The position numbers and the translations under genes are program-made. Shown here piece by piece: positions 45,610 through 54,350 of a stretch of 64,000 nt of DNA (within the stretch, counting starts at the first letter, position 1; the number at the start of each line of letters is the position of its first letter). Below the pieces are notes generated by a model. The model saw only the letters and a list, made by a program, of their open reading frames with translations. It was not told the origin of the DNA and searched no databases. Where the stretch lies: positions 62,001-126,000 of the forward strand of contig JADKFE010000018.1 of NCBI GenBank assembly GCA_016717595.1, written 5' to 3'. This stretch comes from Deltaproteobacteria bacterium. Its GTDB lineage: Bacteria > Myxococcota_A > UBA796 > CAJQPC01.

Positions 45610-46518
45610 ATGTTTCCGGTCCCATCGCGCGCGGGTGCCTTCACCCTCGCGACCGCGCTCCTGAGCGGCGGCTGCACCGAGAATGAGTTCATCGCCCAGC
45701 CCTTTGACAACATCGCCGTGGTCACCGGTGACTTCGACTTCGTGGAGTCTACGCTGCTCCGCCAAGAGATCGCCTATCAACGGTATGAGGGCTACATCTG
45801 CTGCGCGTCGTATGACCCCACCATCGACCCCGCGGGCATCGCCCAGAAGGCCGAGAGCCTGTTCTTGGCCGAGAACGCTGAAGGCCAGGCGGAGCTCGAC
45901 ACCTATGACGCCGTGTTCGTGAACTCCGGGGCGCGTGGCCTCGGAGATTATGAGTACAACGGCATCGAAGACGACGACGACTTCGTGAAGGATCCGCTGG
46001 TCATCGACCGGGTTCGGGCCTTTGTGGAGGACCGAGGCCGCGTGCTCGTCGTCTCCGACTGGGCCTACGACCTCATCGAGGCCGTCTGGCCCGACAAGCT
46101 GGAGCTCGCTGGCGACGACCTCGCCTATGACGCCGCCCAGCTCGGCGTTGGCGGTCAACGTGTCGCCGCCGAGGTCAAGGGTGAGCTTCTGCGCAATCGC
46201 CTGCAGGCTGGCTCGGCCTCGCTCCTGTACAACTACGGCAACTGGTCCGTGGTGGAAGGCGTGGGCCCGGACGTGACCGTTCACCTCAGCGGCGACGTCA
46301 ACTTCCGGCCCGACGGCGGCGACGGCGTGAGCGTCATCCCCGACTCACCGCTGCTCGTCTCCTTCGCCGCGGGGCGTGGCCTCGTCGTCTACTCGTCGTT
46401 CCATTGGGACGCCCAGACCGCGGCGCTCTCCGATGAGATCCTCCTCGCGCTCATCGAGGGCTTAGACCCCGGAAACGCTGCAGACCAAGCAGATGAAGAG
46501 GTGCCTGATGCGCAGTGA
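45610..46518 (+). CDS. Lipoprotein with Rossmann-like domain (operon gene 2)
   Basis: 302 residues, ATG at 45610. The leader ends in a lipobox-like SGGC followed by TENEF. The mature part looks like an alpha/beta domain of the class I glutamine amidotransferase-like shape: IAVVTGDFDFVESTLLRQEI, YDAVFVNSGARGLGDYEYNG, VRAFVEDRGRVLVVSDWAYD, SFAAGRGLVVYSSFHWD. There is no catalytic Cys in the expected elbow (VNSGARG), so a binding rather than enzymatic role is likelier. CCASYDPTIDP gives a vicinal Cys pair. It is 23 bp after gene 1 and overlaps gene 3 by 11 nt; the lipobox region CTENEF resembles CTENNF in gene 3. Confidence 0.75.
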   Translation: MFPVPSRAGAFTLATALLSGGCTENEFIAQPFDNIAVVTGDFDFVESTLLRQEIAYQRYEGYICCASYDPTIDPAGIAQKAESLFLAENAEGQAELDTYDAVFVNSGARGLGDYEYNGIEDDDDFVKDPLVIDRVRAFVEDRGRVLVVSDWAYDLIEAVWPDKLELAGDDLAYDAAQLGVGGQRVAAEVKGELLRNRLQAGSASLLYNYGNWSVVEGVGPDVTVHLSGDVNFRPDGGDGVSVIPDSPLLVSFAAGRGLVVYSSFHWDAQTAALSDEILLALIEGLDPGNAADQADEEVPDAQ

Positions 46519-48136
46519 GTCCCGGGCGCTCGGCCTCGGCGGCGGCCTCATCATGGCCCTGGCCTTAGGCGCCTGCACCGAGAACAACTTCTACACCCAG
46601 AAACACACCGACGTGTTTCAGCAGGCCCGGCGCAACACCGTCGATGTGCTGCTGGTGGTCGACAACTCCTGCTCTATGGTGGAAGAGCAGAACAAGCTCG
46701 CCTCCAACTTCCAGGCGTTCATCCAGTTCTTTCAGGGCGTCGATGTCGATTACCAGATCGGCGTGATCACCACAGACAACGAGGCCGAGGAGTTCTCGGG
46801 CCGCCTCGTGGGCGGTGATGACGAGGTCATCCTGCGCAGCGCCGACGGCCTGGTCTTGGAGCGTGTGTCCTGGGATCGTGACTGGGACCTGCCCGCGGGC
46901 GCCTCGTGGAGCCTCGATCCCGACCAGATGACCGTCACCGGCAACGACCGGCGCGACGCTTGGTGCTCGGGCGCGGGTGAGTATGGAGCCGGTGATCAGG
47001 GCACCCCTGGCGCGGCGAACCCGAGCTGCGGCGCGTCTGGGCCTGAAGACAGCGGCGACACCGGCGCCAGCGACAGCGGCGACACCGGGTCAACCGAGAC
47101 CTCTGAAGGTGCGGCTCCGGTCGTCGGTGAGCTGATCATCACCGAGCTCATGGTGGACCCCCTCGCCGTGGCCGATGAGCTCGGGGAGTGGGTTGAGCTG
47201 ACGAACGTGTCGGATCACACCCTGGATCTGAGCGGCTGCACGATCAGCGACGACGGTCGCAACGGCGCGTCGATCCCCGCGGGCACCCTGCTCGCCGCTG
47301 GGGAGCGTCTGGTGTTGAGCCGCAGCGACGACGCCGCGACCAACGGCGGCCTCGACGCCTCAATCTCGCTCGCCGACGGCATGACGCTGAACAATGACGT
47401 GCTCATCCTCAAGCCTGACACTGAAGGCGCCGGGGAGATCTTCTCCGAGATGGTCGCCCAAGGCACCACGGGCACGGGCATCGAGATGGGCCTGGACTCC
47501 GCGCTCTCCGCGCTCTCCGAGCCCTTGTTGTCTACGACGAACGCCGGCTTTGTGCGGACCGAGGCCAACCTCTCGCTGATCATCGTCTCCGACGAAGAGG
47601 ACTCCTCGCAGTACGCCGTGGACCACTATTTCAGCTACTTCGCGGGGCTGAAGGGCGACGCGGCGTTCCGCGATCACAGCCTGTTCAACCTCTCCGCCGT
47701 CGTCGGCAGCGAAGAGCCCGAGTTTGACGGCGACCCGTCCTGCTCCTCGGATGACGGCGTGGCGAGCTACGGCTCCCGCTATGTGGACCTCGCGCAGCGC
47801 ACGAACGGCCTCATCGAGTCCATCTGCGACGACGACTTCTCGCCCATCGCCCAGGAGCTCGGCCTGACGCTCTCGGGCCTCGTGGCCGAGTACGAGCTCT
47901 CCGAGCGCCCCCGGGAGGACACCCTGGAGGTGTCGTTGTACTCCTCGGCGAGCGAAGACGACTTCGAGAAGGAGCTGGTGCGGGACGTCGACTACATCTA
48001 CGTCGTCGAGCGCAACAGCCTGCGGTTTGAGGAGGGCCAGGTGCCCCCCTCCCAATGGTTCATCAAGGTCGAGTATGAGCTGCTGCCCAAGGGCGCGGTT
48101 CAGGAGTCGGACACAGGCGAGGACGGCACCCCATGA
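46508..48136 (+). CDS. vWA lipoprotein with inserted, permuted lamin-tail domain (operon gene 3)
   Basis: 542 residues from the ATG at 46508 (AAGAGG 7 nt upstream); an ATG at 46493 is an alternative. The lipobox is LGAC. The vWA domain starts TVDVLLVVDNSCSMVEEQNK, whose DxSxS-type metal site reads DNSCS, and reaches VGV-like VITTDNEAEEF at about residue 98. It is then interrupted by about 190 residues and resumes with PDTEGAGEIFSEMVAQGTTG, NLSLIIVSDEEDSSQYAVDH and SRYVDLAQRTNGLIESICDD. The insert is a lamin-tail domain in the order second half (VILRSADGLVLERVSWDRDW, DQGTPGAANPSC), Asp/Ser/Gly linker, first half (GELIITELMVDPLAVADELG, EWVELTNVSDHTLDLSG). It overlaps genes 2 and 4. Confidence 0.85.
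   Translation: MRSESRALGLGGGLIMALALGACTENNFYTQKHTDVFQQARRNTVDVLLVVDNSCSMVEEQNKLASNFQAFIQFFQGVDVDYQIGVITTDNEAEEFSGRLVGGDDEVILRSADGLVLERVSWDRDWDLPAGASWSLDPDQMTVTGNDRRDAWCSGAGEYGAGDQGTPGAANPSCGASGPEDSGDTGASDSGDTGSTETSEGAAPVVGELIITELMVDPLAVADELGEWVELTNVSDHTLDLSGCTISDDGRNGASIPAGTLLAAGERLVLSRSDDAATNGGLDASISLADGMTLNNDVLILKPDTEGAGEIFSEMVAQGTTGTGIEMGLDSALSALSEPLLSTTNAGFVRTEANLSLIIVSDEEDSSQYAVDHYFSYFAGLKGDAAFRDHSLFNLSAVVGSEEPEFDGDPSCSSDDGVASYGSRYVDLAQRTNGLIESICDDDFSPIAQELGLTLSGLVAEYELSERPREDTLEVSLYSSASEDDFEKELVRDVDYIYVVERNSLRFEEGQVPPSQWFIKVEYELLPKGAVQESDTGEDGTP
46818..47410 (+). repeat. Imperfect direct repeats at the edges of the lamin-tail insert
   Basis: ATGACGAGGTCATCCTG (46818-46834) and ATGACGTGCTCATCCTC (47394-47410) match at 14 of 17 positions. 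They start exactly 576 bp (192 codons) apart, so the insert keeps the reading frame. They mark the two joints between the vWA domain and the permuted lamin-tail domain. Confidence 0.6.
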
Positions 48137-48750
48137 TCGTGTTGCTGCTGTGGAGCCTCGCGGCTTGCCAAGAGGAGCCCGAGTGCTCCGAGACCACCCC
48201 CTGCGCGTTCGGCGCGGTCTGTGAGGAGGGGGTGTGCATCACGATCCCCTGCTCGACCTCGGCCCAGTGTGGCATGGAGGAGTATTGCGACAACCGGAGC
48301 TGCGTGGCCGGCTGCGCTGAAGACTCCGACTGTCGCCCCGGCGACGTCTGCAACACCGAGTTCAACACCTGCGAGCCCCGAAGCTGCCGCAGCACGGACC
48401 TTGACTGCGACTTTAAGGAGTTCTGCGACCAAGGCTCCGGCGAGTGCTACGAGGCCGGCGGCTACTACTGCAAGCCCTGCGACGGCGACGACGACTGCGG
48501 CGGCAACGAGAACCTCTGCCTCGGCTTCGGCAGCTCAGGCAGCTACTGCGGCGTCACCTGCGAGACCAACGACGACTGCCCGGCGTCCTTCGACTGCCTG
48601 CCCATCGGCGACATCAGCGGCAACATCGTCTCTTACCAGTGCCTCACCTACTGCTGGCTCTACGATGAGGACGGCGAGGGCGGCGCGCCCCCGGTGGGCC
48701 TCCCGATGCCCGAGCCTGAGCCGGTCTGTGACGTGACGGAGCGCGCATGA
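48133..48750 (+). CDS. Cysteine-rich lipoprotein (operon gene 4)
   Basis: 205 residues. The ATG at 48133 overlaps the stop of gene 3 (ATGA). A minimal signal peptide carries the lipobox LAAC at residue 12. The rest is a series of short disulfide-rich EGF/Dickkopf-like modules with repeated spacing (CSETTPCAFGAVCEEGVC; CSTSAQCGMEEYCDNRSC; CAEDSDCRPGDVC; CETNDDCPASFDC). About 30 Cys make it the most Cys-rich protein in the window. Such modules usually mediate extracellular binding. The C-terminus is a Pro/Gly-rich tail. It overlaps gene 5 by 4 nt. Confidence 0.8.
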   Translation: MIVLLLWSLAACQEEPECSETTPCAFGAVCEEGVCITIPCSTSAQCGMEEYCDNRSCVAGCAEDSDCRPGDVCNTEFNTCEPRSCRSTDLDCDFKEFCDQGSGECYEAGGYYCKPCDGDDDCGGNENLCLGFGSSGSYCGVTCETNDDCPASFDCLPIGDISGNIVSYQCLTYCWLYDEDGEGGAPPVGLPMPEPEPVCDVTERA

Positions 48751-51500
48751 CGCCGCGGCTCCAAGGCCTCCTGCTTCTCGCCGGGCTCCTCAGCCTCGCG
48801 GCCTGCAAAGGTGGGGATGACGGCGACACGGGCGAGGTGAACCTCGGCCCGGCGCTCACCCACACGCCGCCAGAGTCCCTCACCCAAGGCGAGCCGCTCC
48901 GCTTGAGCGTCGTCGCCGAGGACGCCGATGGTGTGGCGTCGGTGTCGGTCGTCTACCGCGTGCAAGGCGAAGACTATTGGTCCAACGCCGATCTTGTCGA
49001 GGCCGATGGCGAGTGGTCCGTCGAGATCGCCGCCGATGAGGCCACGCCCCCGGCGGTCGAGTACTACTTCAAGGCCACCGATCAGGCCGCGCTGAGCTTC
49101 GTCTCGTACCTGCCCGCCGACCTGAGCGTCGAGGGTCCGTTCACCGTCTCGGTGCTCGCCACCAGCCTGGGCCTGCCGTTCTTCGAAGACTTTGAGGTGG
49201 AGACCGGCGAGAACTTCTTGTCGGACCTTGGCTGGGGCAGCGACGCCCAAGGTTTCCCGGGCTACGTCTGGGGCCTCTCCGGCACCCGCGCCTACTCCGG
49301 CGAGGTCAGCGCGTACCACGCCCGCGGCGTCGAAGACATCTCGGCGATGGAGGACTGGCTCATCTCCCCGGCGCTCGACCTGTCCGGCCAAGACCGTGTG
49401 CAGGTGACCTGGCGGGAGTACGGGGCCTACGTCGAGGGCGCGAGCCACAAGCTCTACGCCTCCGTCGGCTCCCGCGACCCCAAAGACGGCGACTACGTGC
49501 TCCTCGCCGAGCTCGCCGCCCCCGTTGAGGACGAGTGGTCCCGCGCGCCCCTCGTCGAGGTGAGCGAGCTCGCCGGTGAGCGGGTGGTCTACTTGGCCTG
49601 GGTGTACGAAGGCAGCGAGGCCGATGACTGGTACATCGACGATGTGCTCGTGCGGCCCCTGACCATCGATCTGACGAGCGAGCTGTCTTGGGCCCCCAAC
49701 CCGGCGCACCCCGGCGAGACGACGACCCTCAGCCTCACGCTGCTGAACCTCGCGGACGCCAGCGCGGAGTCGCTGACGGTCACCGCGAGCTTGCCCGAGG
49801 GCGGCGGCGTGTTCACCGCGGACACCGTCACCTTGGGCGACGGCATCGCCGCGTACGGCTCGGCCATCGCGGATCTTGAGCTGCAGATCGACGCCGCGTG
49901 GCCCGACAACAGCCCCATGCCCGTCACCTTCACCGTGAGCGACGGCCTCGACTCCTGGAGCTTTGACGAGACCTTCATCGTGGGCTCGCCCACCACGGGC
50001 TCGTTGAGCGTCGCGCTCAGCGGCGAGGGCCTCGTGCAGGTGTCCTTCGGCGTCGGCGACCCCGACGCGCCCACCTGGGAACAAGACGTCTACAGCGCCT
50101 TGGCGCCCGTCGGCGCGCTCAGCGTCGAGGTCGATCTCACCGAGCAGCACGCGCTCCTGCCGCCCTCGGCGGGCCCCCTTCGTTGGTTCGCGCGCATCGA
50201 CAGCGCCGCGACGGGCCGCGTCACCGACCTGAGCTTCTCGACGGGGGATGAGGTGTGGTCGGCCTCGGTCAAGCCCACCTTGATCCTCGACGGCGAGACC
50301 TTGGTGTATGTGCCCGAGCCCCCAGCGCCGACGCTGAGCGGCGCTCGCGCCAGCGTCACGTCGCTGAGCCCCGGCGTGGAGGACGTCGCGCTCAGCTTCA
50401 ACCTGCGCAACAACGGCGGCGACTTCGCGGGGCCGGTCTCGATCTCGTTGTCCAGCGCCGACGCCGACGTGGTGATCACCGACGGCGCGGCCCTGGCGGC
50501 CGACGCGGCGGACCTTGAGCCCGGCGAGCAGCTCGCCTACGCCGACGTGTTCCGGTTCAACGTCAGCGCCGATCACGTCAGCTCTCTGCCCATCACCGTC
50601 AACGTCGACGTCACCGACGGCCTGGAGTCCTGGTCGCTGCCCGTCGAGCTGACGGTGCCTTGGCCGGTGCTCAAGGTGACGTCGGTGGTCATCGACGACC
50701 GCATCGGCGGCGACAACGACGGCCTGTTGGAGCCTGGCGAGACGGCGGATCTGGAGCTTGAGCTCACGAACGTCGGCGATCTCGACACCTTCGGCGTGGT
50801 CGAGGGCGCGCTCACCGTCGCGGCTAGCTCCGTCGTCGCCGCCACTCCCCAGACCGCCCTTGAGACCGTCGGCTCGCTGACCGTCAACCGCACCCGCTCC
50901 GCCGACTTCAACCTGAGCGTCGACGCCGGCGCCTCGTTGGGCGAGGCCCTGGACCTGGTGCTCACCTTCAACGACGGCACGGCGACTTACCTCGCCGACC
51001 TGCAGCTCATCATGGGCGAGCCCCCGTGGCTCTCGGTGACGCCGATCGACGACAACGCCGGCGACCACTACGACTCCACCTTCGACCTGCTCAACGTGCA
51101 GTACCGCTCCGACGGCAGCACCTTGGAGCTCAAGTTCATCTCCTACACGGAGTTTGACACCTCCAAGGCCTTCGTGGAGATGTGGGCCGTGCCCACGGCG
51201 GCGGACTACACCTACTACCGCCTCGTCTACCAGTCGGGCTCGGCGAAGCTCCAGGGCTACGCCTCCGGGGCGGGCTTCGTGACCTTGCTCGCGCCCACGG
51301 CCACCTTCCCCGACGCCAACACCCTCATCCTGAGCTGGCCCTTGGCGGACATGGGCCTGCTGACGACGAGCTTCAAGGCGGGCTTTGGCGCGGGCTGGTG
51401 CGGCAGCGAGACGGGCTCGTACTGCGACCACTTCCCCGATGGCTGGGGCTACTACTACTCGAGCTACAGCTCGTCGAGGTTCTTCACGCTGTCATGGTGA
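48747..51500 (+). CDS. Large lipoprotein with choice-of-anchor J-like and Ig-like domains (operon gene 5)
   Basis: 917 residues; the ATG overlaps the stop of gene 4 (ATGA). The lipobox is LAAC. After a short Gly/Asp linker an Ig-like domain (residues about 30-135) is followed by a jelly-roll domain resembling choice-of-anchor J/MAM (PFFEDFEVETG; AMEDWLISPALDLSGQDRVQ; DDWYIDDVLVRPL). Then come three CARDB/Ig-like repeats with AHPGETTTLSLTLLNLADAS and GLLEPGETADLELELTNVGD. The C-terminal 165 residues form a further beta-rich domain (NVQYRSDGSTLELKFISYTE) ending at a conserved Tyr/Ser-rich tail. It is a scaffold-like surface lipoprotein and overlaps gene 6 by 7 nt. Confidence 0.8.
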   Translation: MTPRLQGLLLLAGLLSLAACKGGDDGDTGEVNLGPALTHTPPESLTQGEPLRLSVVAEDADGVASVSVVYRVQGEDYWSNADLVEADGEWSVEIAADEATPPAVEYYFKATDQAALSFVSYLPADLSVEGPFTVSVLATSLGLPFFEDFEVETGENFLSDLGWGSDAQGFPGYVWGLSGTRAYSGEVSAYHARGVEDISAMEDWLISPALDLSGQDRVQVTWREYGAYVEGASHKLYASVGSRDPKDGDYVLLAELAAPVEDEWSRAPLVEVSELAGERVVYLAWVYEGSEADDWYIDDVLVRPLTIDLTSELSWAPNPAHPGETTTLSLTLLNLADASAESLTVTASLPEGGGVFTADTVTLGDGIAAYGSAIADLELQIDAAWPDNSPMPVTFTVSDGLDSWSFDETFIVGSPTTGSLSVALSGEGLVQVSFGVGDPDAPTWEQDVYSALAPVGALSVEVDLTEQHALLPPSAGPLRWFARIDSAATGRVTDLSFSTGDEVWSASVKPTLILDGETLVYVPEPPAPTLSGARASVTSLSPGVEDVALSFNLRNNGGDFAGPVSISLSSADADVVITDGAALAADAADLEPGEQLAYADVFRFNVSADHVSSLPITVNVDVTDGLESWSLPVELTVPWPVLKVTSVVIDDRIGGDNDGLLEPGETADLELELTNVGDLDTFGVVEGALTVAASSVVAATPQTALETVGSLTVNRTRSADFNLSVDAGASLGEALDLVLTFNDGTATYLADLQLIMGEPPWLSVTPIDDNAGDHYDSTFDLLNVQYRSDGSTLELKFISYTEFDTSKAFVEMWAVPTAADYTYYRLVYQSGSAKLQGYASGAGFVTLLAPTATFPDANTLILSWPLADMGLLTTSFKAGFGAGWCGSETGSYCDHFPDGWGYYYSSYSSSRFFTLSW

Positions 51501-52693
51501 GCCGACCAACGGTGGTGTTCTCCCTGGTCGCCGCCATGATGAGCGGTTGTAACTCCTTCGGCCTGCAGGATCTGGACAGCTCCTCGGTCGAGTCTGGCGG
51601 CGGCACGGGCTTAGACCCTTGCGCCGGCCAGCCGGTGTGTATTGAGGCCCTCGACCCGAGCTGGGGCCCCGTCGCTGGCGGCACCACCGTCGAGCTGCGA
51701 GGCCGCGGCTTCGCCGACGGCGCGGTGGTGAGCTTCGGCTCGGCGGCCCTAGACACCACGGTGCTCGACGACGACCTCGCCTTGATCACCACGCCCCAGG
51801 TCAACTCCGAGGCCTCCGTAGACGTGACGATCACCGCAAATGGCGCCTCGTTCACGCTCTTTGACGGCTTCACCTACGCCGACGCCGACCCGGGTGACAG
51901 CGGCGGCGGGGGAGGGGACGACACCGATGACGTGGGCCCCACAGGCCTCGTCGGTGGTCTCGTCGAGCTCAGCTACTTCGCCGTGGGCTGCCCGAGCTGC
52001 TTCGGGGTGACGGACCCCCTCGACTACTCCGTGGCGGTGGCGCTGCACACCCCGGTGAACGGCTCGTGGAGCGACGGCCTGCCCGCCCGAGGGAGCTGCG
52101 CCCGCGACCCGGCGACCACGAGCCTCAGCTCCAGCTTCATCGACGTCGGCTCGCGCCTGTTCTTGAGCGCCGGGAGCCGCACGATCACGCTCAACGGGAG
52201 CGGCGGGGTGTACAGCGCCGCGGGCCTTGAGCAGGCGGACTACGTCAAGAACACCGCCTGGGATCTCTCGGCGACCGACGGCGGGAGCTGGGGCCCCTTT
52301 GAGGTGGCGGACGTGCTCGAGACCGCCGAGGGCTTCACGGATCTGCAGCCCATCGCCATCGCTGAGGACGGCGCGAAGGCGTTCACCGCCAAGATCCGCT
52401 CGACGAGCGCGAGCTTCTCTTGGGCGCCGAGCGGCGTGACCGAGAGCTTCATCTTGCGCCTCGACGTCTACACCCCCAACGGGTCGGCGTTTGTAGGCTC
52501 CATCGTCTGCCACAGCGCCGACAGCGGCGGGCTGACCGTGCCCTCTTCAGCCTTCTCTGGGCTGCCGCCCGGGGGCCTCGTCGCCGTGTGGATGTACCGT
52601 TACCAGACCGGCGAGTCGGTGTTGCCGACGAACGGCGCCACCTTGGAGTCGGCGGCGAGCATCGGGCTCTTGGGCACCGCGGTTCTGCAGTAG
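51494..52693 (+). CDS. Lipoprotein with IPT/TIG domain (operon gene 6)
   Basis: 399 residues from the ATG at 51494, which overlaps the gene 5 stop. The lipobox is MSGC. An IPT/TIG domain spans about residues 50-130 (LDPSWGPVAGGTTVELRGRG; TITANGASFTLFDGFTYAD), followed by an Asp/Gly linker and a C-terminal beta-rich domain with several Cys (FAVGCPSCFGVTDPLDYSVA). That C-terminal domain has the same general size and Trp/Asp-rich style as the C-terminus of gene 1, but I cannot confirm homology by eye. It is the last gene of the operon; the next gene is on the opposite strand 31 bp away. Confidence 0.75.
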   Translation: MVSRPTVVFSLVAAMMSGCNSFGLQDLDSSSVESGGGTGLDPCAGQPVCIEALDPSWGPVAGGTTVELRGRGFADGAVVSFGSAALDTTVLDDDLALITTPQVNSEASVDVTITANGASFTLFDGFTYADADPGDSGGGGGDDTDDVGPTGLVGGLVELSYFAVGCPSCFGVTDPLDYSVAVALHTPVNGSWSDGLPARGSCARDPATTSLSSSFIDVGSRLFLSAGSRTITLNGSGGVYSAAGLEQADYVKNTAWDLSATDGGSWGPFEVADVLETAEGFTDLQPIAIAEDGAKAFTAKIRSTSASFSWAPSGVTESFILRLDVYTPNGSAFVGSIVCHSADSGGLTVPSSAFSGLPPGGLVAVWMYRYQTGESVLPTNGATLESAASIGLLGTAVLQ

Positions 52694-52724
52694 CGCCCGC
52701 GCCGTGCTCTTCGCCGATGAGGCC

Positions 52725-53741
52725 CTACTTCGTGGCCTCGTCGTTGGGCACAGCGCGCACCTCGAGGATGTCGATCTCGGCCTCGGCGAAGCCCTTCACC
52801 TTCATCTCGATCTCGACGCCTTCGGACCAGCGGAGGTTGAGCTCTTCGTCCTCTTTGGCGAGCTCTTGGAAGAGCTGCGAGGTCATCAGCCGCTTGGGGG
52901 CCTTCTTGTCGTTGTCGGGCGGGGCCAAGGTGCCCACCATGACGGCCTCGTGCCGGGGGACGACCCCCTCGATGGGGATCTCGACGGTGTCCAGCACCTT
53001 GTCGTTCTTGTCCTTGATCGTGGCCTTGAGGATCACGTCGGTCATCACGAACTTGGACTTGTTCTGGAGCAAGAACTGGAAGACCGTGAGGTTCGACTTG
53101 CGCTGATCGAGCTGGAGCCAGGACGAGTTCTCGACGAAGACGTAGCGGTCGGGGTTGTAGAGGGGGTCGAAGTCCTCACGCGCCTCTTTGCCGCCGAACA
53201 GGTAGCCCGGGATGACGTGGTCGTTCTTGACGTAGCCGTCGAGGCCGTCGGCGGACTTGATGTGGTACCAGACCCCACGTTTGCCGAGCATGTCGATGGT
53301 GGAGTCTTTGGGGACCGTGCCCACGGGCGAGCCGTCGGGCTTGGAGAGCACCGGCGCGTCGGGGAAGGTGACGAGGAGCTGGGTCATGGCCAGGCCGCCG
53401 TCGCCCAAGAGGTCAAGCTGATCGTGGGTGGGGATCTGCTTGTAGAAGTCGTAGCCGACGTACGCGGCGCCTAAGGTGATGAGCCCGAAGAGGATCATCA
53501 GCGGCGTTCGCAGCGCGGACGGCGCGGCGGGGGCGTCGACGTCATCGAGCATGGAGGAGCGGCTTGACGTGAAGCTGCCTTTGAGATCGGGGATCTCTGA
53601 GGCGTAGAGCCAGTCGGCCGCGCCGGGCGGTTGAATCATGTCGGTCGCCGCGAGCTTTCCAGACTTCGCGAGCGACTTGAGCTCGTCGAGATCTTTCGCG
53701 GCGAACTGACGATCCCCTTGGGAGACCAGCCATCGGCTCAT
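52725..53741 (-). CDS. Membrane protein with GYF_2-like and SH3-like domains
   Basis: 338 residues. Residues about 1-52 match the GYF_2 domain style (WLVSQGDRQFAAKDLDELKS; GAADWLYASEIPDLKG). A single membrane helix spans about residues 79-99 (LRTPLMILFGLITLGAAYVG). Outside it lies an SH3-like segment (APVLSKPDGSPVGTVPKDST; YHIKSADGLDGYVKNDHVIP, about residues 128-175) and then a beta-rich domain to the end (VFVENSSWLQLDQRKSNLTV). This topology would link a cytoplasmic peptide-binding domain with a periplasmic wall- or protein-binding domain. The ligands are unknown. It is divergent from the flavodoxin-like gene. Confidence 0.75.
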   Translation of the reverse strand: MSRWLVSQGDRQFAAKDLDELKSLAKSGKLAATDMIQPPGAADWLYASEIPDLKGSFTSSRSSMLDDVDAPAAPSALRTPLMILFGLITLGAAYVGYDFYKQIPTHDQLDLLGDGGLAMTQLLVTFPDAPVLSKPDGSPVGTVPKDSTIDMLGKRGVWYHIKSADGLDGYVKNDHVIPGYLFGGKEAREDFDPLYNPDRYVFVENSSWLQLDQRKSNLTVFQFLLQNKSKFVMTDVILKATIKDKNDKVLDTVEIPIEGVVPRHEAVMVGTLAPPDNDKKAPKRLMTSQLFQELAKEDEELNLRWSEGVEIEMKVKGFAEAEIDILEVRAVPNDEATK

Positions 53742-53797
53742 GAGACGCTCCTCTCCTGAGTGCTAAGAGCGTGCATTTAGCGCGGCGCGCGGTTGGG

Positions 53798-53857
53798 TCA
53801 AGCAAATCGCTTGAGGGGCCTCGCCCCGTTGACCCAGAGTTCACCAGCGGGTAAGGG
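53798..53857 (+). promoter_or_regulatory. Promoter and operator-like repeat before the flavodoxin-like gene
   Basis: TTGACC (53829-53834), 17 bp, TAAGGG (53852-53857) form a sigma-70-like pair. Just upstream TCAAGC (53798-53803) and GCTTGA (53809-53814) are perfect inverted repeats. GAGG precedes the ATG at 53873. The repeat could also affect the divergent gene. Confidence 0.5.
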
Positions 53858-53872
53858 GAGACCGAGGAAAAA

Positions 53873-54316
53873 ATGCCCTTCCAGCGCCTGCGCTTGCTGA
53901 TCGCTTATGACAACGCTCGCGGCCTCTGCGGGGCGGTCGTGCCTCGGATGCGCGCCCTGTTGGAGCATCGCGCCTTCGAGGTCGAGCTTCTCGAGATCGG
54001 CGACGCCCCCGTGGCCGTAGACCTCACCGAGTACAGCGGCCTCGTCTTGGGCACCCCGGCCTTGGGGCTCGGCGTCCGAGGGGTCGGCCCGTCCGAGCGG
54101 GTCAAGGCCTTCGTCGCCGCCCAAGGAGGCCTCGAAGAGGTCAAGGTCGCGGTGTTCTGCGTGTATGAGCTGCGCCCGGGCTACACCCTACGCAACACCC
54201 GGCAGCTCGTCCTGGACGCGGGGGGCCAGGCCATCTGCGCCCAGCCTTACTGGCGCCTGCGCCCCGAGCACGACGAGCACGTCCTGCCCGCGGAGTGTAT
54301 GGTGCGCGTGCGCTGA
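53873..54316 (+). CDS. Flavodoxin-like domain protein
   Basis: 147 residues, ATG at 53873 with GAGG upstream. The fold pattern is flavodoxin-like: strand 1 LRLLIAYDNARGLCGAVVPR, a helix, FEVELLEIGDAPVAVDL, then YSGLVLGTPALGLGVRGVGP in place of the second FMN-contact loop, and KVAVFCVYELRPGYTLRNTR. The phosphate-binding T/S-rich first loop of true flavodoxins is replaced by DNARGLCG, so FMN binding is doubtful. There is no signal peptide, so it is cytoplasmic. The function is unknown. Confidence 0.65.
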   Translation: MPFQRLRLLIAYDNARGLCGAVVPRMRALLEHRAFEVELLEIGDAPVAVDLTEYSGLVLGTPALGLGVRGVGPSERVKAFVAAQGGLEEVKVAVFCVYELRPGYTLRNTRQLVLDAGGQAICAQPYWRLRPEHDEHVLPAECMVRVR

Positions 54317-54350
54317 GCTTCACCGCCGGATCTGGAGTATACTTCTGCGG

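Noticed and set aside
53873..54316. True electron-carrying flavodoxin
   Set aside because: The first phosphate-binding loop lacks the Ser/Thr-rich pattern, so only a flavodoxin-like fold is claimed.
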